DNA from: Sphingobacterium bambusae
GTDB lineage: Bacteria; Bacteroidota; Bacteroidia; Sphingobacteriales; Sphingobacteriaceae
Length of the DNA stretch: 64,000 bases
Direction of reading: 5' to 3'
NCBI RefSeq assembly: GCF_033955345.1
Contig: NZ_CP138332.1
Location: 2,666,001-2,730,000, forward strand
Shown here: one piece after another, positions 1 through 9,117 of the stretch
How positions within the stretch are numbered: position 1 is the first letter of the stretch
How the letters are laid out: each line of letters starts with the position of its first letter
Notes under the pieces: model-generated
Told to the model about the DNA's origin: nothing
The model's database searches: none
Seen by the model: only the letters and a program-made list of their open reading frames with translations
Program-made: the position numbers and the translations under genes

Positions 1-2675
1 ACGGATTCCAATATTTTATCCTGCGCAATGCCGAACCAAAAGAGCGCGTATTGCTTTACCTGGCCAACAAAGTTGGTTCCATACAGGAAACCGATAAGCA
101 GCAGGGACTAGCCCATTTCTTGGAACACATGAATTTTAACGGCACAACACATTTCCCAAAAAATGCACTGGTCGATTACCTCCAAAAGTCGGGCATACGC
201 TTTGGTGCCGACCTGAATGCCTACACGGGCTTTGAGGAAACGGTGTATCAGCTTCCCCTCCCGACCCAAGATCCCGAGCTGCTCAAACAGGGCATGCTTA
301 TTATGCGCGATTGGGCAGATGGTGCGCTACTGGAAGACGAGGAGATCGATCAGGAGCGTGGTGTCATACTCGAAGAGAAAAGACAGCGCGGCGGACTATC
401 CCACCGCATGCAAGAAAAAACGTTCCCCTTGCTGACCAACCAGTCGCGCTACGCTTATCGTATGCCAATCGGTACTGAAGAGGTATTGAAAAACTTCAAG
501 TACGCCGAAATCCGGAAGTTTCACAAAGACTGGTACCGCCCGGAGCTTCAGGCATTAATCGTTGTCGGCGACATCGATCCTGCGAAAATCGAGCAGGAAA
601 TCATCGCGCAGTTTTCGACCTTGAAGAATCCGAAAAACGCACCGAAATCGAAAAAATATAACATCCCTTTAAGCGGCAAAAACCAGTTTTTGGCATTTAC
701 CGATGAAGAGGTGACGCAGACCTCGCTCCAGATCCTGTACAAGCAGCAGGCAAAAAAGACCGAACGTTTAGCGGATTACAAAACTTCACTGGCCAAGAGC
801 CTTTTTATCCAGCTGACCAATACACGTTTGGGCGAGCAAACACGTGAGGCGAAAACACCTTTCCTTGCTTCCTCGTTGAGCAATGGTGCGCTGCTCGCTA
901 ACCTCGAAACCAACGGCATACAGATCATGCCGAAGCCAGACAGCCTACAGTCCAGCATCCGTGCCGTTTACGCTACGTTAAAACAAATAACGGAATATGG
1001 CTTTACGAATACGGAGTTGGAACGCATCAAGGCAGACTATCGAACCATGCTGCAGCAGGGCCTTAAAGAATACGACAAGACACCGTCTAAAGCTTTTATG
1101 GACGAGATCTTGGCGCATTATATCAAAAATGAACCCGCTCCATCCTTTGAATTTCTACAACCTGTATTATTGAAGGCGGTCAATGAAATCACGTTGCAGG
1201 ATCTGATGGCTTACCAAGCAGATTTTCAGGCGACCAGCAACCGCGACATGATACTGGTATACCCTCAGGCCAGCAAGGAGGTGCCACAGGAAGAAACGAT
1301 CAACGCTTGGCTGAGCGAAGCCCTGCAACAGCCGGTTGCTCCCTACAAAGAGGAGATTGCAGAAACCGCGCTGCTTTCTTCTTTACCACAACCGGGCACG
1401 ATTGTGAGCGAGAGCAAGGACGAAAAGGTCGGTACAGAGACGCTTGTGCTCAGCAATGGCGCAAAGGTTATCTTGAAGCCCACGACACTAAAAAACAATG
1501 AAATTCAGATCACCTCCTTCAGCCCCGGAGGTTATTCGCTTTACCCGTCGGCAGACTACCAATCGGCCGTCAATGCAACAAGCATCGTGGTCAACAGCGG
1601 TTTAGGGCCATTTAGCTCGTTACAGTTGTCGCGCTACCTCAACGGCAAAAATGCATCGGCAAGCCCGTTTATTAATGAAATCGGCGAGGGCATCAAAGCA
1701 TATGGTAGCAAAGAGGACTTAAAAACCACCTTCGAGCTTATCTATGGTTATTTCACCGCAACACGACTGGATAAATCATTTAACGAAGCAAACTTGGAGA
1801 AATCCAAGATAGCACTTAAAAACAGGCATCTGCAAGCGAATGCTGTATTTACCGATAGCATCGCAACCCTGCTTTACGGCAACGATCCACGAAAAACTGG
1901 GCCTACAGCCGCGAAGATCGATCAGATAGACCTGGCACGTTCACTAGAAATTTTTCAGGATCGCTTTGCTGACGCATCCGATTTCACCTTTGTCATTGTG
2001 GGAAATATCGATCGTGAGCAACTAGATCCGCTACTTACCCAATACTTGGCTACACTTCCAAGCATTGGAAGGAAAGAGAAATTTGCAGATAACGGCGTTT
2101 ACCCATCAGAAAAAGCAATAATTGCGTCGATCCACAAAGGGCATGAAGACAAGTCTACTGTCGCGATGGCCTATTTAAGCGCCTACCCAGACTACAGCGA
2201 GTACAATAACCTCTTGATGGATGCGCTGTCGAGCTGCCTTACTATCAAGCTAACGGAACGCCTTCGCGAAAAAGAAGGAGGTATCTACTCCATCAGCGTA
2301 TCGCCATCGCTGGCCAAGAATCCACGCAAACGCTTCGGCATGAATATTTCATTCACGACCTCGCCCGAGCTGGTCGAGAAGTTGACGAACGCCACGCTGG
2401 AAGAAATTGACTTGATCGTTAAAAATGGCCCGAGCCAAGAGGATCTGGACAAGTATATCGCCGAGAAAGTGCTCAGCAGCGATCAACAGCTGGAGCATAA
2501 CGAGTTCTGGTTATCCTACCTGCTTAGCAGTTCGGTCGACGGTTTAGAACCTGCGCGAATCTTTAAGGAGAAAGAGTTGATCAAAGCTATCAAAAAAGAA
2601 GAGATACAGTCTCTTGCCAAGAAATACCTAAGTAAAGAGCATTTCTTTCAATTTGTGCTTTACCCTGAAAAATAA
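1..2675 (+). CDS. M16 family zinc metallopeptidase, 5' end missing
   Basis: The reading frame is open from base 3, so the N-terminus lies outside the window and the internal TTG at 51 is not a real start. The pitrilysin signature HFLEH (HxxEH) lies in GLAHFLEHMNFNG near the start, with the downstream glutamate expected in the ERGVILEEKR stretch. At least 890 residues with two M16 halves (a second, degenerate half from about residue 450, including FTFVIVGNID) fit the ~930-residue Bacteroidota M16 proteases, usually periplasmic or envelope-bound peptide-degrading enzymes. The stop codon is followed within 10 nt by a structured repeat (family B) ending in a terminator. Substrate unknown. Confidence 0.93.
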   Translation, partial: GFQYFILRNAEPKERVLLYLANKVGSIQETDKQQGLAHFLEHMNFNGTTHFPKNALVDYLQKSGIRFGADLNAYTGFEETVYQLPLPTQDPELLKQGMLIMRDWADGALLEDEEIDQERGVILEEKRQRGGLSHRMQEKTFPLLTNQSRYAYRMPIGTEEVLKNFKYAEIRKFHKDWYRPELQALIVVGDIDPAKIEQEIIAQFSTLKNPKNAPKSKKYNIPLSGKNQFLAFTDEEVTQTSLQILYKQQAKKTERLADYKTSLAKSLFIQLTNTRLGEQTREAKTPFLASSLSNGALLANLETNGIQIMPKPDSLQSSIRAVYATLKQITEYGFTNTELERIKADYRTMLQQGLKEYDKTPSKAFMDEILAHYIKNEPAPSFEFLQPVLLKAVNEITLQDLMAYQADFQATSNRDMILVYPQASKEVPQEETINAWLSEALQQPVAPYKEEIAETALLSSLPQPGTIVSESKDEKVGTETLVLSNGAKVILKPTTLKNNEIQITSFSPGGYSLYPSADYQSAVNATSIVVNSGLGPFSSLQLSRYLNGKNASASPFINEIGEGIKAYGSKEDLKTTFELIYGYFTATRLDKSFNEANLEKSKIALKNRHLQANAVFTDSIATLLYGNDPRKTGPTAAKIDQIDLARSLEIFQDRFADASDFTFVIVGNIDREQLDPLLTQYLATLPSIGRKEKFADNGVYPSEKAIIASIHKGHEDKSTVAMAYLSAYPDYSEYNNLLMDALSSCLTIKLTERLREKEGGIYSISVSPSLAKNPRKRFGMNISFTTSPELVEKLTNATLEEIDLIVKNGPSQEDLDKYIAEKVLSSDQQLEHNEFWLSYLLSSSVDGLEPARIFKEKELIKAIKKEEIQSLAKKYLSKEHFFQFVLYPEK

Positions 2676-2683
2676 AAATTAGG

Positions 2684-2766
2684 TTTTTGTTTCAATATCC
2701 GACATGTCGTGAGACATTTCATTGTTTAGTTTAGTTGCAGCCTGCCTCGTGCAGGCTGCTTTTTTG
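2684..2766 (+). ncRNA. Family B structured repeat, copy 1, ending in a terminator
   Basis: It starts with TTTTTGTTTCAATA, followed by a small hairpin (ATGTC, loop GTGA, GACAT at 2704-2717), an unpaired stretch CATTGTTTAGTTTAGTT, and a strong terminator (GCAGCCTGC, loop CTCGT, GCAGGCTGC, then T6 at 2737-2765). The same architecture recurs at 9893 and 49852 with a different GNRA loop each time. It serves as terminator for the M16 gene. Whether it is also an independent small RNA or a processed 3' UTR is inference. Confidence 0.6.
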
Positions 2767-2877
2767 TATGTTTCTTTATGAAATATACCATCGTGTTTCC
2801 ATCAATCCATGATTTCTGTTAAAAAATGCTAAATCCATCGTTGACGATCTCTTTGGCATATGATTTGAATGTTTACA

Positions 2878-2949
2878 AGTATTCATAATTTAGGTTAATA
2901 ATTGGTTAGTTAGTAAAAATCCTGAAGCTCCCCGCTTCAGGATTTTTTT
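2878..2949 (+). ncRNA. Family A small RNA-like repeat, copy 1
   Basis: This is a ~72-nt unit beginning AGTATTCATAATTTAGG and ending in a terminator (ATCCTGAAG, loop, CTTCAGGAT, T7). A TTTG box (2864-2867) lies exactly 10 nt upstream of the unit, as in the two other copies, which fits a Bacteroidota -7 element and a start near the AGTATT. The hairpin is symmetric with A and T runs on both sides, so it can also end the minus-strand polyamine operon that stops at 2999. No reading frame is conserved. Confidence 0.65.
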
Positions 2950-2998
2950 ATGTTATAAAGGTTTGTGTACTGAAACATGCAAAACGTATCTACAAACA

Positions 2999-4627
2999 CT
3001 AACCTTTAAAAACTTGCTTTGCTAAAACCTTGTCCGCCACATTAATCCCTTGATAAAAGGCTTCTTCGAAAATCGAGATACCGCTTAAATCACTGTGTGC
3101 AAAAAATATTTTTTCTTCTATGGGTTCAGCTAGGTGTTGTTTACTCGACGAGTTCAGAAATCCGGGAACCGGACAGATCATGCCGTGACCATGCCTGTAA
3201 ATTTCCATAGATTGCACCTCTTCAGCAATTCCATAATGCGCAATAGAGAGATCATTCAATATAAATTGTTTCCACTGCTCATCTGTCCATTCAAAAAGTT
3301 GCGCACGACTTTTCTTGACATCTCCATCGTCCATACTATGATAGTAGGAAATTACAAATGGACTACTAAATTGCGCTAAGCTTTGCTGTTGTGCATAAAC
3401 ATAACCCAATCCCTTAGCGCCGTGAATCACATTATCCCATGCCAATGGTACACCATCTGCAAAAGGAAATTTATTTAAAACCAGGGTAGCAACAACCCAC
3501 GGTACGTACGTAAAATCTTTAGTCAGTTTAGAACGTTCCGGTATCAAATATTGGTTAACAAATTGTGGACAACAGCTGATTACGAAATCGGCTGTTATTA
3601 ACGAAGAACTATTTGATATTTCGTCGTAAACTAACACCTCAACACGATCGTCTTCAATGGATATTTTATAGGCCAGTTGTTCCGTCAAGACCTTCCCTTT
3701 AGATTTAGCTGTCAAATGACTTGTTAACCTTGCATTCCCTTCTTGCCAAGTCAATACATTATCGTAGTCGTCTATTAAATCGTGTTTACGTGCGGCAAAA
3801 TAGTGTATTCCCGCGAATGCAGAAATATGTTTTGCACCTAGACCGTAATCGTCACGACAACAGTAATTCACGTAATTAAATAAGTATTCGCCACGATAAC
3901 CTTCTTTCAGCATCCAGTCATGCATCGTGTACTGATCTAAGCTTGTCAATTCGTGTTGTTGAGAAGCGTGTGCAAGTGGTATATCAAAAACAAATTTATT
4001 GTCTTTACCTTTCTGACTTTGAAAATTGGTCATCTGCTTTAAGAACCTGGAAAACTCCTCGGTTTCGGCCTCTTCTAAGCCATAGCGAGGAATAAGCCCT
4101 TCTTGCCAAGTATTACGCAGAAATAGCCGTACTTGCGGTGCGAAAGAAAGTTGCTCCGGATCGAAAATTGGGTTGTCCTTCGCATCCCGTCCAATAATAA
4201 TTTCACATTCTTCCAAAAAACGAATCAATGCCGTATTGGATCTGTTTGGAACAGGAAGATAATGCGCACCTAGGGGATATTTAGAAAATTCATTTTGATC
4301 ACTTTTTGCATTTCCTCCGACCTTTTTTTCCATATCAATTAATAGAAAATCATGTAGACCTCCATTAGTCAATTGATAGGCCGCCGACAATCCGGACACT
4401 CCACCACCGAGAATAAGGATTGGTGTTTTTAACGTCTTCGAAGGTTTAGGGAAATCCGGAAATCTTAGACGATGACCAAGAACATGATGCGTTCCTGTAA
4501 GCTTTAAAAAGAGCTTGTTACCAGCCGATTTGCATGAAGATAAGAATCTAGAACCAACCGCAATGAAAATTGATAAGCTTAAGAATTTTCGTCGTGAAAT
4601 ATTAAATTTTGCTCCACTCTTCATCAA
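2999..4627 (-). CDS. FAD-dependent NAD(P)-binding oxidoreductase (amine-oxidase-like), exported
   Basis: 542 residues. The N-terminus carries SRRKFLSLS followed by a hydrophobic stretch and FLSSC, so it looks like a Tat-type signal ending in a lipobox (Cys32). A Rossmann dinucleotide motif, GGGVSGLSAAYQL (about 74-86), shows FAD binding. The C-terminal segment FFAHSDLSGISIFEEAFYQG matches the second FAD-contact region of flavin amine oxidases and protoporphyrinogen-oxidase-like enzymes. It overlaps the preceding membrane spermidine-synthase-like gene by 26 bp and is last in the operon, so it may oxidise a polyamine-derived product in the periplasm. That role is inferred from the neighbours only. 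Confidence 0.8.
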   Translation of the reverse strand: MMKSGAKFNISRRKFLSLSIFIAVGSRFLSSCKSAGNKLFLKLTGTHHVLGHRLRFPDFPKPSKTLKTPILILGGGVSGLSAAYQLTNGGLHDFLLIDMEKKVGGNAKSDQNEFSKYPLGAHYLPVPNRSNTALIRFLEECEIIIGRDAKDNPIFDPEQLSFAPQVRLFLRNTWQEGLIPRYGLEEAETEEFSRFLKQMTNFQSQKGKDNKFVFDIPLAHASQQHELTSLDQYTMHDWMLKEGYRGEYLFNYVNYCCRDDYGLGAKHISAFAGIHYFAARKHDLIDDYDNVLTWQEGNARLTSHLTAKSKGKVLTEQLAYKISIEDDRVEVLVYDEISNSSSLITADFVISCCPQFVNQYLIPERSKLTKDFTYVPWVVATLVLNKFPFADGVPLAWDNVIHGAKGLGYVYAQQQSLAQFSSPFVISYYHSMDDGDVKKSRAQLFEWTDEQWKQFILNDLSIAHYGIAEEVQSMEIYRHGHGMICPVPGFLNSSSKQHLAEPIEEKIFFAHSDLSGISIFEEAFYQGINVADKVLAKQVFKG

Positions 4628-6131
4628 AATAACGAACTAAAATTTGGTTGTCTAACCGATTAATTTCAACCTCACGGTTAATCATATCTTTCGGGAAATC
4701 GATCAGCTTGGAAAAATTGTAATCATAAAACCTTAGATCGGCTACACGTTGGTTTGTACGATTAAAATTCACTTTCATATCAGGCGAAAAAATACAGAAT
4801 CCCCATTCTCCGAAAGATGGTACATAGGCATGATAAGCACTAATATTGGGATAAACGGAAGCGATGGTTTCATGAATACACCAATACGATTTTGGCGCAA
4901 AATAAGGAGACGTCGTTTGTACAGATATGATACATTGAGGCTTCATAAGAGGCCGTAAACTTCTGTAAAAACTATTCGTATACAGTTTCCCAAGACTATA
5001 ATTAGATGGATCAGGAAAGTCTATAATCATAACGTCAAATTGTTCCTGAGCTTCTTTTGCCCAAATAAAAGCATCTTGATTAACGACCGTAACGCGCGGG
5101 TCGTTTAAGGCATTTTTGTTATAGCTTCGCAGAATTTCATTCGTTTGAAAAAGTTTAGTCATACCTTCGTCGAGATCGACAAGAACGACTGATTCAACGG
5201 ATTCATATTTCAGTATTTCCCGAACGGCTAAACCATCACCACCTCCTAGCACGAGTATTTTTTTTGGAGATTTGGACACAGACATCGCTGGATGTACCAG
5301 TACTTCATGGTACCGATATTCATCTTTGGTACTAAACTGTAAATTATTGTTTAGGAACAACTGATAATCGCCCATCGCTTCCGTTAAAACTATCCGTTGG
5401 TAGGGTGTAGAATGCTTGTAAATCACATTACTGCTATACAATTTACTTTCCGAGAATTTCAATAATTCATCAGAAAAATAAAAGGTCGTAGCAATAATAG
5501 CCAAGCAGGTCAACGATTTAATTTGCAGCTGTAATGGCTTTTTAAGCTGTTTTGAGAAATAGAATGACAACAGTACTCCTACAATGATATTGATTATCCC
5601 GAACAATAAAGAAGTTCCCATTACGCCTAACTTAGGAATAAGCACTATTGGGAAAAGAACCGAAGCAATCAAAGCACCGATATAGTCAAAAGCAAAGACA
5701 TTAGACACAAGGTCTCGAAAATTCACGCGATCGCGAAGGATATTCATGAGCAATGGAATCTCCATTCCGCACAAACATCCGGTCAGAAACACGAATAAAT
5801 AAAGTACAAATTGAAAATGTTCTACCTCTTGAAATAACAAAAATAGGACAACCGAACTTGTACCGCCGATCAACCCAATGAGCAACTCAATATCAATAAA
5901 ACGATCGAACAGGTTCTTCGTGATAAACTTCGCCAGATAAGAACCTACGCCCATTGAGAAAAGATAGGTGCCGATTACAAAGGAAAACTGCTTTACAGAA
6001 TCCCCTAAAAGATAACTCGCTAAGGCTCCGGCAACCAATTCATAGATTAATCCGCAAGTAGCAATAATAAACACCGCGATAAGCAGAAAAATTGCCAGAT
6101 TTTTCTTTCTAACCATGAATAGCGGCAGCAA
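4602..6131 (-). CDS. Membrane-fused spermidine synthase-like protein
   Basis: 509 residues. The first ~200 form six to seven hydrophobic segments; the rest is a polyamine aminopropyltransferase fold. Visible landmarks are DEYRYHEVLVHP (about 270-281), the AdoMet-binding LGGGDG (295-300), VVLVDLDEGM, and IIDFPDPSNYSLGKLYT with the family's DPxxxxxxxLY pattern. It probably transfers aminopropyl groups from decarboxylated AdoMet, which the first gene of this operon would supply. The start could also be the Met six codons in (MVRKKN). It overlaps DUF350 by 23 bp upstream and the FAD enzyme by 26 bp downstream, suggesting translational coupling. Confidence 0.85.
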   Translation of the reverse strand: MLPLFMVRKKNLAIFLLIAVFIIATCGLIYELVAGALASYLLGDSVKQFSFVIGTYLFSMGVGSYLAKFITKNLFDRFIDIELLIGLIGGTSSVVLFLLFQEVEHFQFVLYLFVFLTGCLCGMEIPLLMNILRDRVNFRDLVSNVFAFDYIGALIASVLFPIVLIPKLGVMGTSLLFGIINIIVGVLLSFYFSKQLKKPLQLQIKSLTCLAIIATTFYFSDELLKFSESKLYSSNVIYKHSTPYQRIVLTEAMGDYQLFLNNNLQFSTKDEYRYHEVLVHPAMSVSKSPKKILVLGGGDGLAVREILKYESVESVVLVDLDEGMTKLFQTNEILRSYNKNALNDPRVTVVNQDAFIWAKEAQEQFDVMIIDFPDPSNYSLGKLYTNSFYRSLRPLMKPQCIISVQTTSPYFAPKSYWCIHETIASVYPNISAYHAYVPSFGEWGFCIFSPDMKVNFNRTNQRVADLRFYDYNFSKLIDFPKDMINREVEINRLDNQILVRYFDEEWSKI

Positions 6132-6327
6132 TTATAATGGATATCCCAATAATAAAAGCAGCAAAAACAACTGCTAATGCGACATTCTTATTTTTTACAA
6201 TCTCTTGCCAAGAATTTTCTGGTGTGAGTCTTTCCAAAATCCAATAAGCGAGTAAAAGTACGGCTATGCCAATCAGTGAATAAATAACTGAGGCCGCGAT
6301 TCCTTTATAAAAAAAATCATAATTCAT
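6109..6327 (-). CDS. DUF350 family small membrane protein
   Basis: 72 residues with two clear transmembrane segments (about 10-30 and 48-69) and a short charged linker containing PENSWQEIVKNKN. This size and layout fit DUF350, a one- or two-unit membrane family that commonly accompanies DUF4178 and AdoMet decarboxylase genes. Its function is unknown. The gene overlaps the downstream aminopropyltransferase gene and lies 18 bp after the DUF4178 gene, so it belongs to the same transcript. Confidence 0.8.
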   Translation of the reverse strand: MNYDFFYKGIAASVIYSLIGIAVLLLAYWILERLTPENSWQEIVKNKNVALAVVFAAFIIGISIIIAAAIHG

Positions 6328-6345
6328 AGATGTTCTCCTTTCTTA

Positions 6346-7752
6346 TTATTTATGACCTGTTCCGTAATCATTATAAGTTCTTCTATAATAATGCATACGA
6401 GATCCGGTGTATGTATGATCTTCTAATGCGCTGACTTTCGTACTTGTACTACATGTACCAGCATATCTGACAAAAAAATGTATCGTGTATTGGATAGCGA
6501 AAAGTAAAATAAGCACCGCCAAAAGCTTTTTAAACTTCAATACATCCATGTAAGTCGGCACTTGTTCTGTTAGTAAAGCGGAAGAAGAATTCATAGCGAA
6601 GAATTTTCTTCGATACAAAAGAATCGTCCCTATTAGTGCGATATAGATAAAAAGCAACGGAAAATAACTTATGCCTCCATAGATAACTTTATAATCTTCT
6701 TCTAACGCTATTGTAGTATTTACCTGTCTTGCCGAAGAGGTAGAAAAAATAAAGTGATAATTTCCTGGTGGGACTTTGCAAAAATCAGCCGTTATGCCTG
6801 CGGCATAATTGATATCGTTAGGTAGATGTCTGATTTCTTTCGTCTGGTAAACTTCATTTGTTTTTTCGTCGACTAATTTGACAGCTAACAGAAGCCCCTC
6901 TCGATTGGATTCGGAGATTCCGATAAAATCCAGTTGTTGTAATTCTTGGGACTCCAAAGCAAATGATTCGCCGATAAATTCGTTATTCGGCGTAGTACCT
7001 ATGAATTTTTGATCAAAAGTAAATTCGTAGGATTTTAAAAATGGCTGATTGAGTATGTAGAACGAAGCTCCTAAGGCTAGCACCATACATAATGAAATCA
7101 CAAACAATCGTTTTGAGACGATGGATTTCCGTTCTACATAACGATGATATTGATTAAAAAAACTGTAATAACGTTTTTCATCCCAATAAGTCCCCTGATA
7201 ACACTCTTCACGATCTTCTATATATTCTCTGGAAATCAGCTTATTTTCGTCGTTGTTTTTAATGTACGTTAACGTAGTGGATTCTTTTTCTAAATCCTCA
7301 AAAACAAAGCCTTCAGCATAAGAAACATGTTGACTGTCAGAATAAGTCATTTCATAAGTTCCTTTTTTGTAACGACAGTTATTGTCGGAAGTGAACGTCA
7401 ATTCGTGGCGCGGAACTTCTTTCAGCACACAAGCGTAATCACTACCATCGCTAAAGTAAACCGTTCTTTTTGTATGTGTCAACCCTACGTATTCATTGGA
7501 ATACTCTTGAAACTTATTAAAGCGCTGTATTTTCGTGATAATTGTAAATTGACTACGGTCATAGGAAATATGTTCACCAATTGTAGCCCAAAGAACATGC
7601 TCTGGTTTGTTGAAAGTTTTAACAAAAACCCAATTTTCAGGATTGTCTCCTTTAAAATAACTGTGACAGTTGACACAGATAAAACCAAGGTAATCCGTTA
7701 TTGTAAAATTGAAGACATGTTTGTGCTGACATTTTGGACAAATGATATTCAT
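6346..7752 (-). CDS. DUF4178 domain-containing membrane protein with zinc ribbon
   Basis: 468 residues. The N-terminus has two Cys pairs (CPKC and CVNC, residues 5-29) forming a likely zinc ribbon. A beta-rich DUF4178 region follows (about 55-210, with EEREC/GTYWDEKRYYSFF), then one TM near 215-235, a beta-rich extracytoplasmic part, and two further TMs (about 360-375 and 405-425). A Tyr/Arg-rich tail closes the protein. It lies 3 bp after the AdoMet decarboxylase gene. DUF4178 proteins recur with DUF350 and AdoMet decarboxylase in many bacteria; the biochemical role is not established. Confidence 0.78.
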   Translation of the reverse strand: MNIICPKCQHKHVFNFTITDYLGFICVNCHSYFKGDNPENWVFVKTFNKPEHVLWATIGEHISYDRSQFTIITKIQRFNKFQEYSNEYVGLTHTKRTVYFSDGSDYACVLKEVPRHELTFTSDNNCRYKKGTYEMTYSDSQHVSYAEGFVFEDLEKESTTLTYIKNNDENKLISREYIEDREECYQGTYWDEKRYYSFFNQYHRYVERKSIVSKRLFVISLCMVLALGASFYILNQPFLKSYEFTFDQKFIGTTPNNEFIGESFALESQELQQLDFIGISESNREGLLLAVKLVDEKTNEVYQTKEIRHLPNDINYAAGITADFCKVPPGNYHFIFSTSSARQVNTTIALEEDYKVIYGGISYFPLLFIYIALIGTILLYRRKFFAMNSSSALLTEQVPTYMDVLKFKKLLAVLILLFAIQYTIHFFVRYAGTCSTSTKVSALEDHTYTGSRMHYYRRTYNDYGTGHK

Positions 7753-7755
7753 ATC

Positions 7756-8166
7756 CTATCGATTTACAGTGATTTCCTTAACAACTTTCGATTGAAAATA
7801 TGCTTTAAACACTTGGCTCAGGCCTTCAACCTTCTCCGTATTATCTCTTAAGTAATTGCAGAGATAAATATCCAAAGTTAACTGTTTAAATTCAGGCCAG
7901 GTATGAATACAGATATGGGATTCCATCAAACAAATGGCGACTGTAAATCCGCCACCATCGAAAGTATGCGTTGATAGCCCAACGATATTTAACTTGTTCT
8001 TTTCAATTTCTACGGTGGCCGTTGCAAGAAAGTCGTCTATATTTTTTAAAAGACTTTCTTCATCAACTTGTAATGTGAGCAATTTATGTGTGCCGGGATT
8101 GTACTGCGCAGTCATTGAGTTAATCAATTGGATTTCCTTCAAATATAGTAAATCATTTAGTTTCAA
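7756..8166 (-). CDS. speH: S-adenosylmethionine decarboxylase proenzyme, prokaryotic class
   Basis: 136 residues, the usual length for the class 1B enzyme. The self-cleavage motif ESHICIHTWPE is present. Ser83 (the future pyruvoyl group), His88 and Cys103 have the same spacing (+5, +20) as Ser63/His68/Cys83 of the Thermotoga enzyme. It converts AdoMet to decarboxylated AdoMet, the aminopropyl donor. It is first in a five-gene minus-strand operon whose fourth gene is the expected consumer. The 85-bp gap to a divergent Crp/Fnr gene should hold the promoter, but no clean -7 box stands out. Confidence 0.92.
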   Translation of the reverse strand: MKLNDLLYLKEIQLINSMTAQYNPGTHKLLTLQVDEESLLKNIDDFLATATVEIEKNKLNIVGLSTHTFDGGGFTVAICLMESHICIHTWPEFKQLTLDIYLCNYLRDNTEKVEGLSQVFKAYFQSKVVKEITVNR

Positions 8167-8251
8167 AAAACCGATTTAATTCCGGCGGGATTTTCTTCTC
8201 ACAGTCTGACAAAATGTTTGACAAGATGATTATGCAACAAATGAAATAACG

Positions 8252-8822
8252 ATGATAGCGACATTGATCAACTATGTACTGCAATTTGGACAGCTTAATG
8301 CGCAGCAAATTGACTATATCAGTGACAAGGCGAAGATAGTGCACCTCCAGAAAGAAGACTATTTTTCCAAAGCTGGAAAGACTGCACGAAAAGTAGGCTT
8401 TATTGTCGACGGAGTCATGCGTGTTTGTTATTATGACAATCAAGGTGCAGAAATCACGATGTATTATGGAAGAACATAATTTTGTAGTCGATTTAGACAG
8501 CTTCGATAACAACATCCCTTCCTCGGCTTATGTACAGGCGATCACGGATTGCACACTCATCATATTTACAAGAAAAGATTGGGAAGACCTCACGAATACC
8601 ATTATCGGATGGGAAAGTATCGTGCACAAGATCGTCAAAAAATCCGTGATCCAAAAATTAGACGGAAGGAGTCCACTGGTTTCCGAAGACGCTACTACGC
8701 GCTATTTTGCCTTTATGGAAAAATATCCGCAGCTCCTCCATCGCATCCCACGGTCCTACTTAGCGTCCTATCTCGGCATTACCCAATCCTCGTTAAGCCG
8801 TATACGAAAGAACATCAGTTAA
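8252..8822 (+). pseudogene. Crp/Fnr-type cyclic-nucleotide-binding regulator, frameshifted
   Basis: The first frame (8252-8479) gives a cNMP-binding beta-barrel start (LQKEDYFSKAGKTARKVGFIVDGVMRV) and stops after GAEITMYYGRT. The neighbouring frame continues with EEHNFVVDLDSF and ends in a winged-helix region (IPRSYLASYLGITQSSLSRIRKNIS). Removing one G at 8469-8470 joins both into a normal ~189-residue Bacteroidota Crp/Fnr regulator. It is therefore either a recent pseudogene or a sequencing error. It faces away from the polyamine operon, but a regulatory link is unproven. Confidence 0.82.
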
Positions 8823-8964
8823 GTGAATGGCAGCTTAGCTTATCCAAATCAAGGGCTATGAATATTTTGAAACTAGTGAGTGTCGAAGAAATCCAACATA
8901 TTTGTTAACGAACCGTTAATTAGCGACCCAAAAATTACTTTGCAACGGAATTTGAAAACATAGT

Positions 8965-9020
8965 AGTATTCATAATTTAGGTTAGTAAAGATCCTGAAGC
9001 CTCCCGCTTCAGGATTTTTT
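8965..9020 (+). ncRNA. Family A small RNA-like repeat, copy 2 (short form)
   Basis: It begins AGTATTCATAATTTAGG like copies 1 and 3 but lacks about 15 nt in the middle, as if deleted between short GGTTA repeats. It ends in the same terminator (GATCCTGAAG, loop, CTTCAGGAT, T6). The TTTG at 8951-8954 is again exactly 10 nt upstream. It also ends transcription of the broken Crp/Fnr gene. Confidence 0.6.
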
Positions 9021-9117
9021 GTTCATACGCCATTAAGGCAGTACAGTACATGGCAAAGATCGTCCATAGTTCCTAGCGCGTTGTGATTTCCGCCATCGAC
9101 AAAGCAAAGCGGAACCC

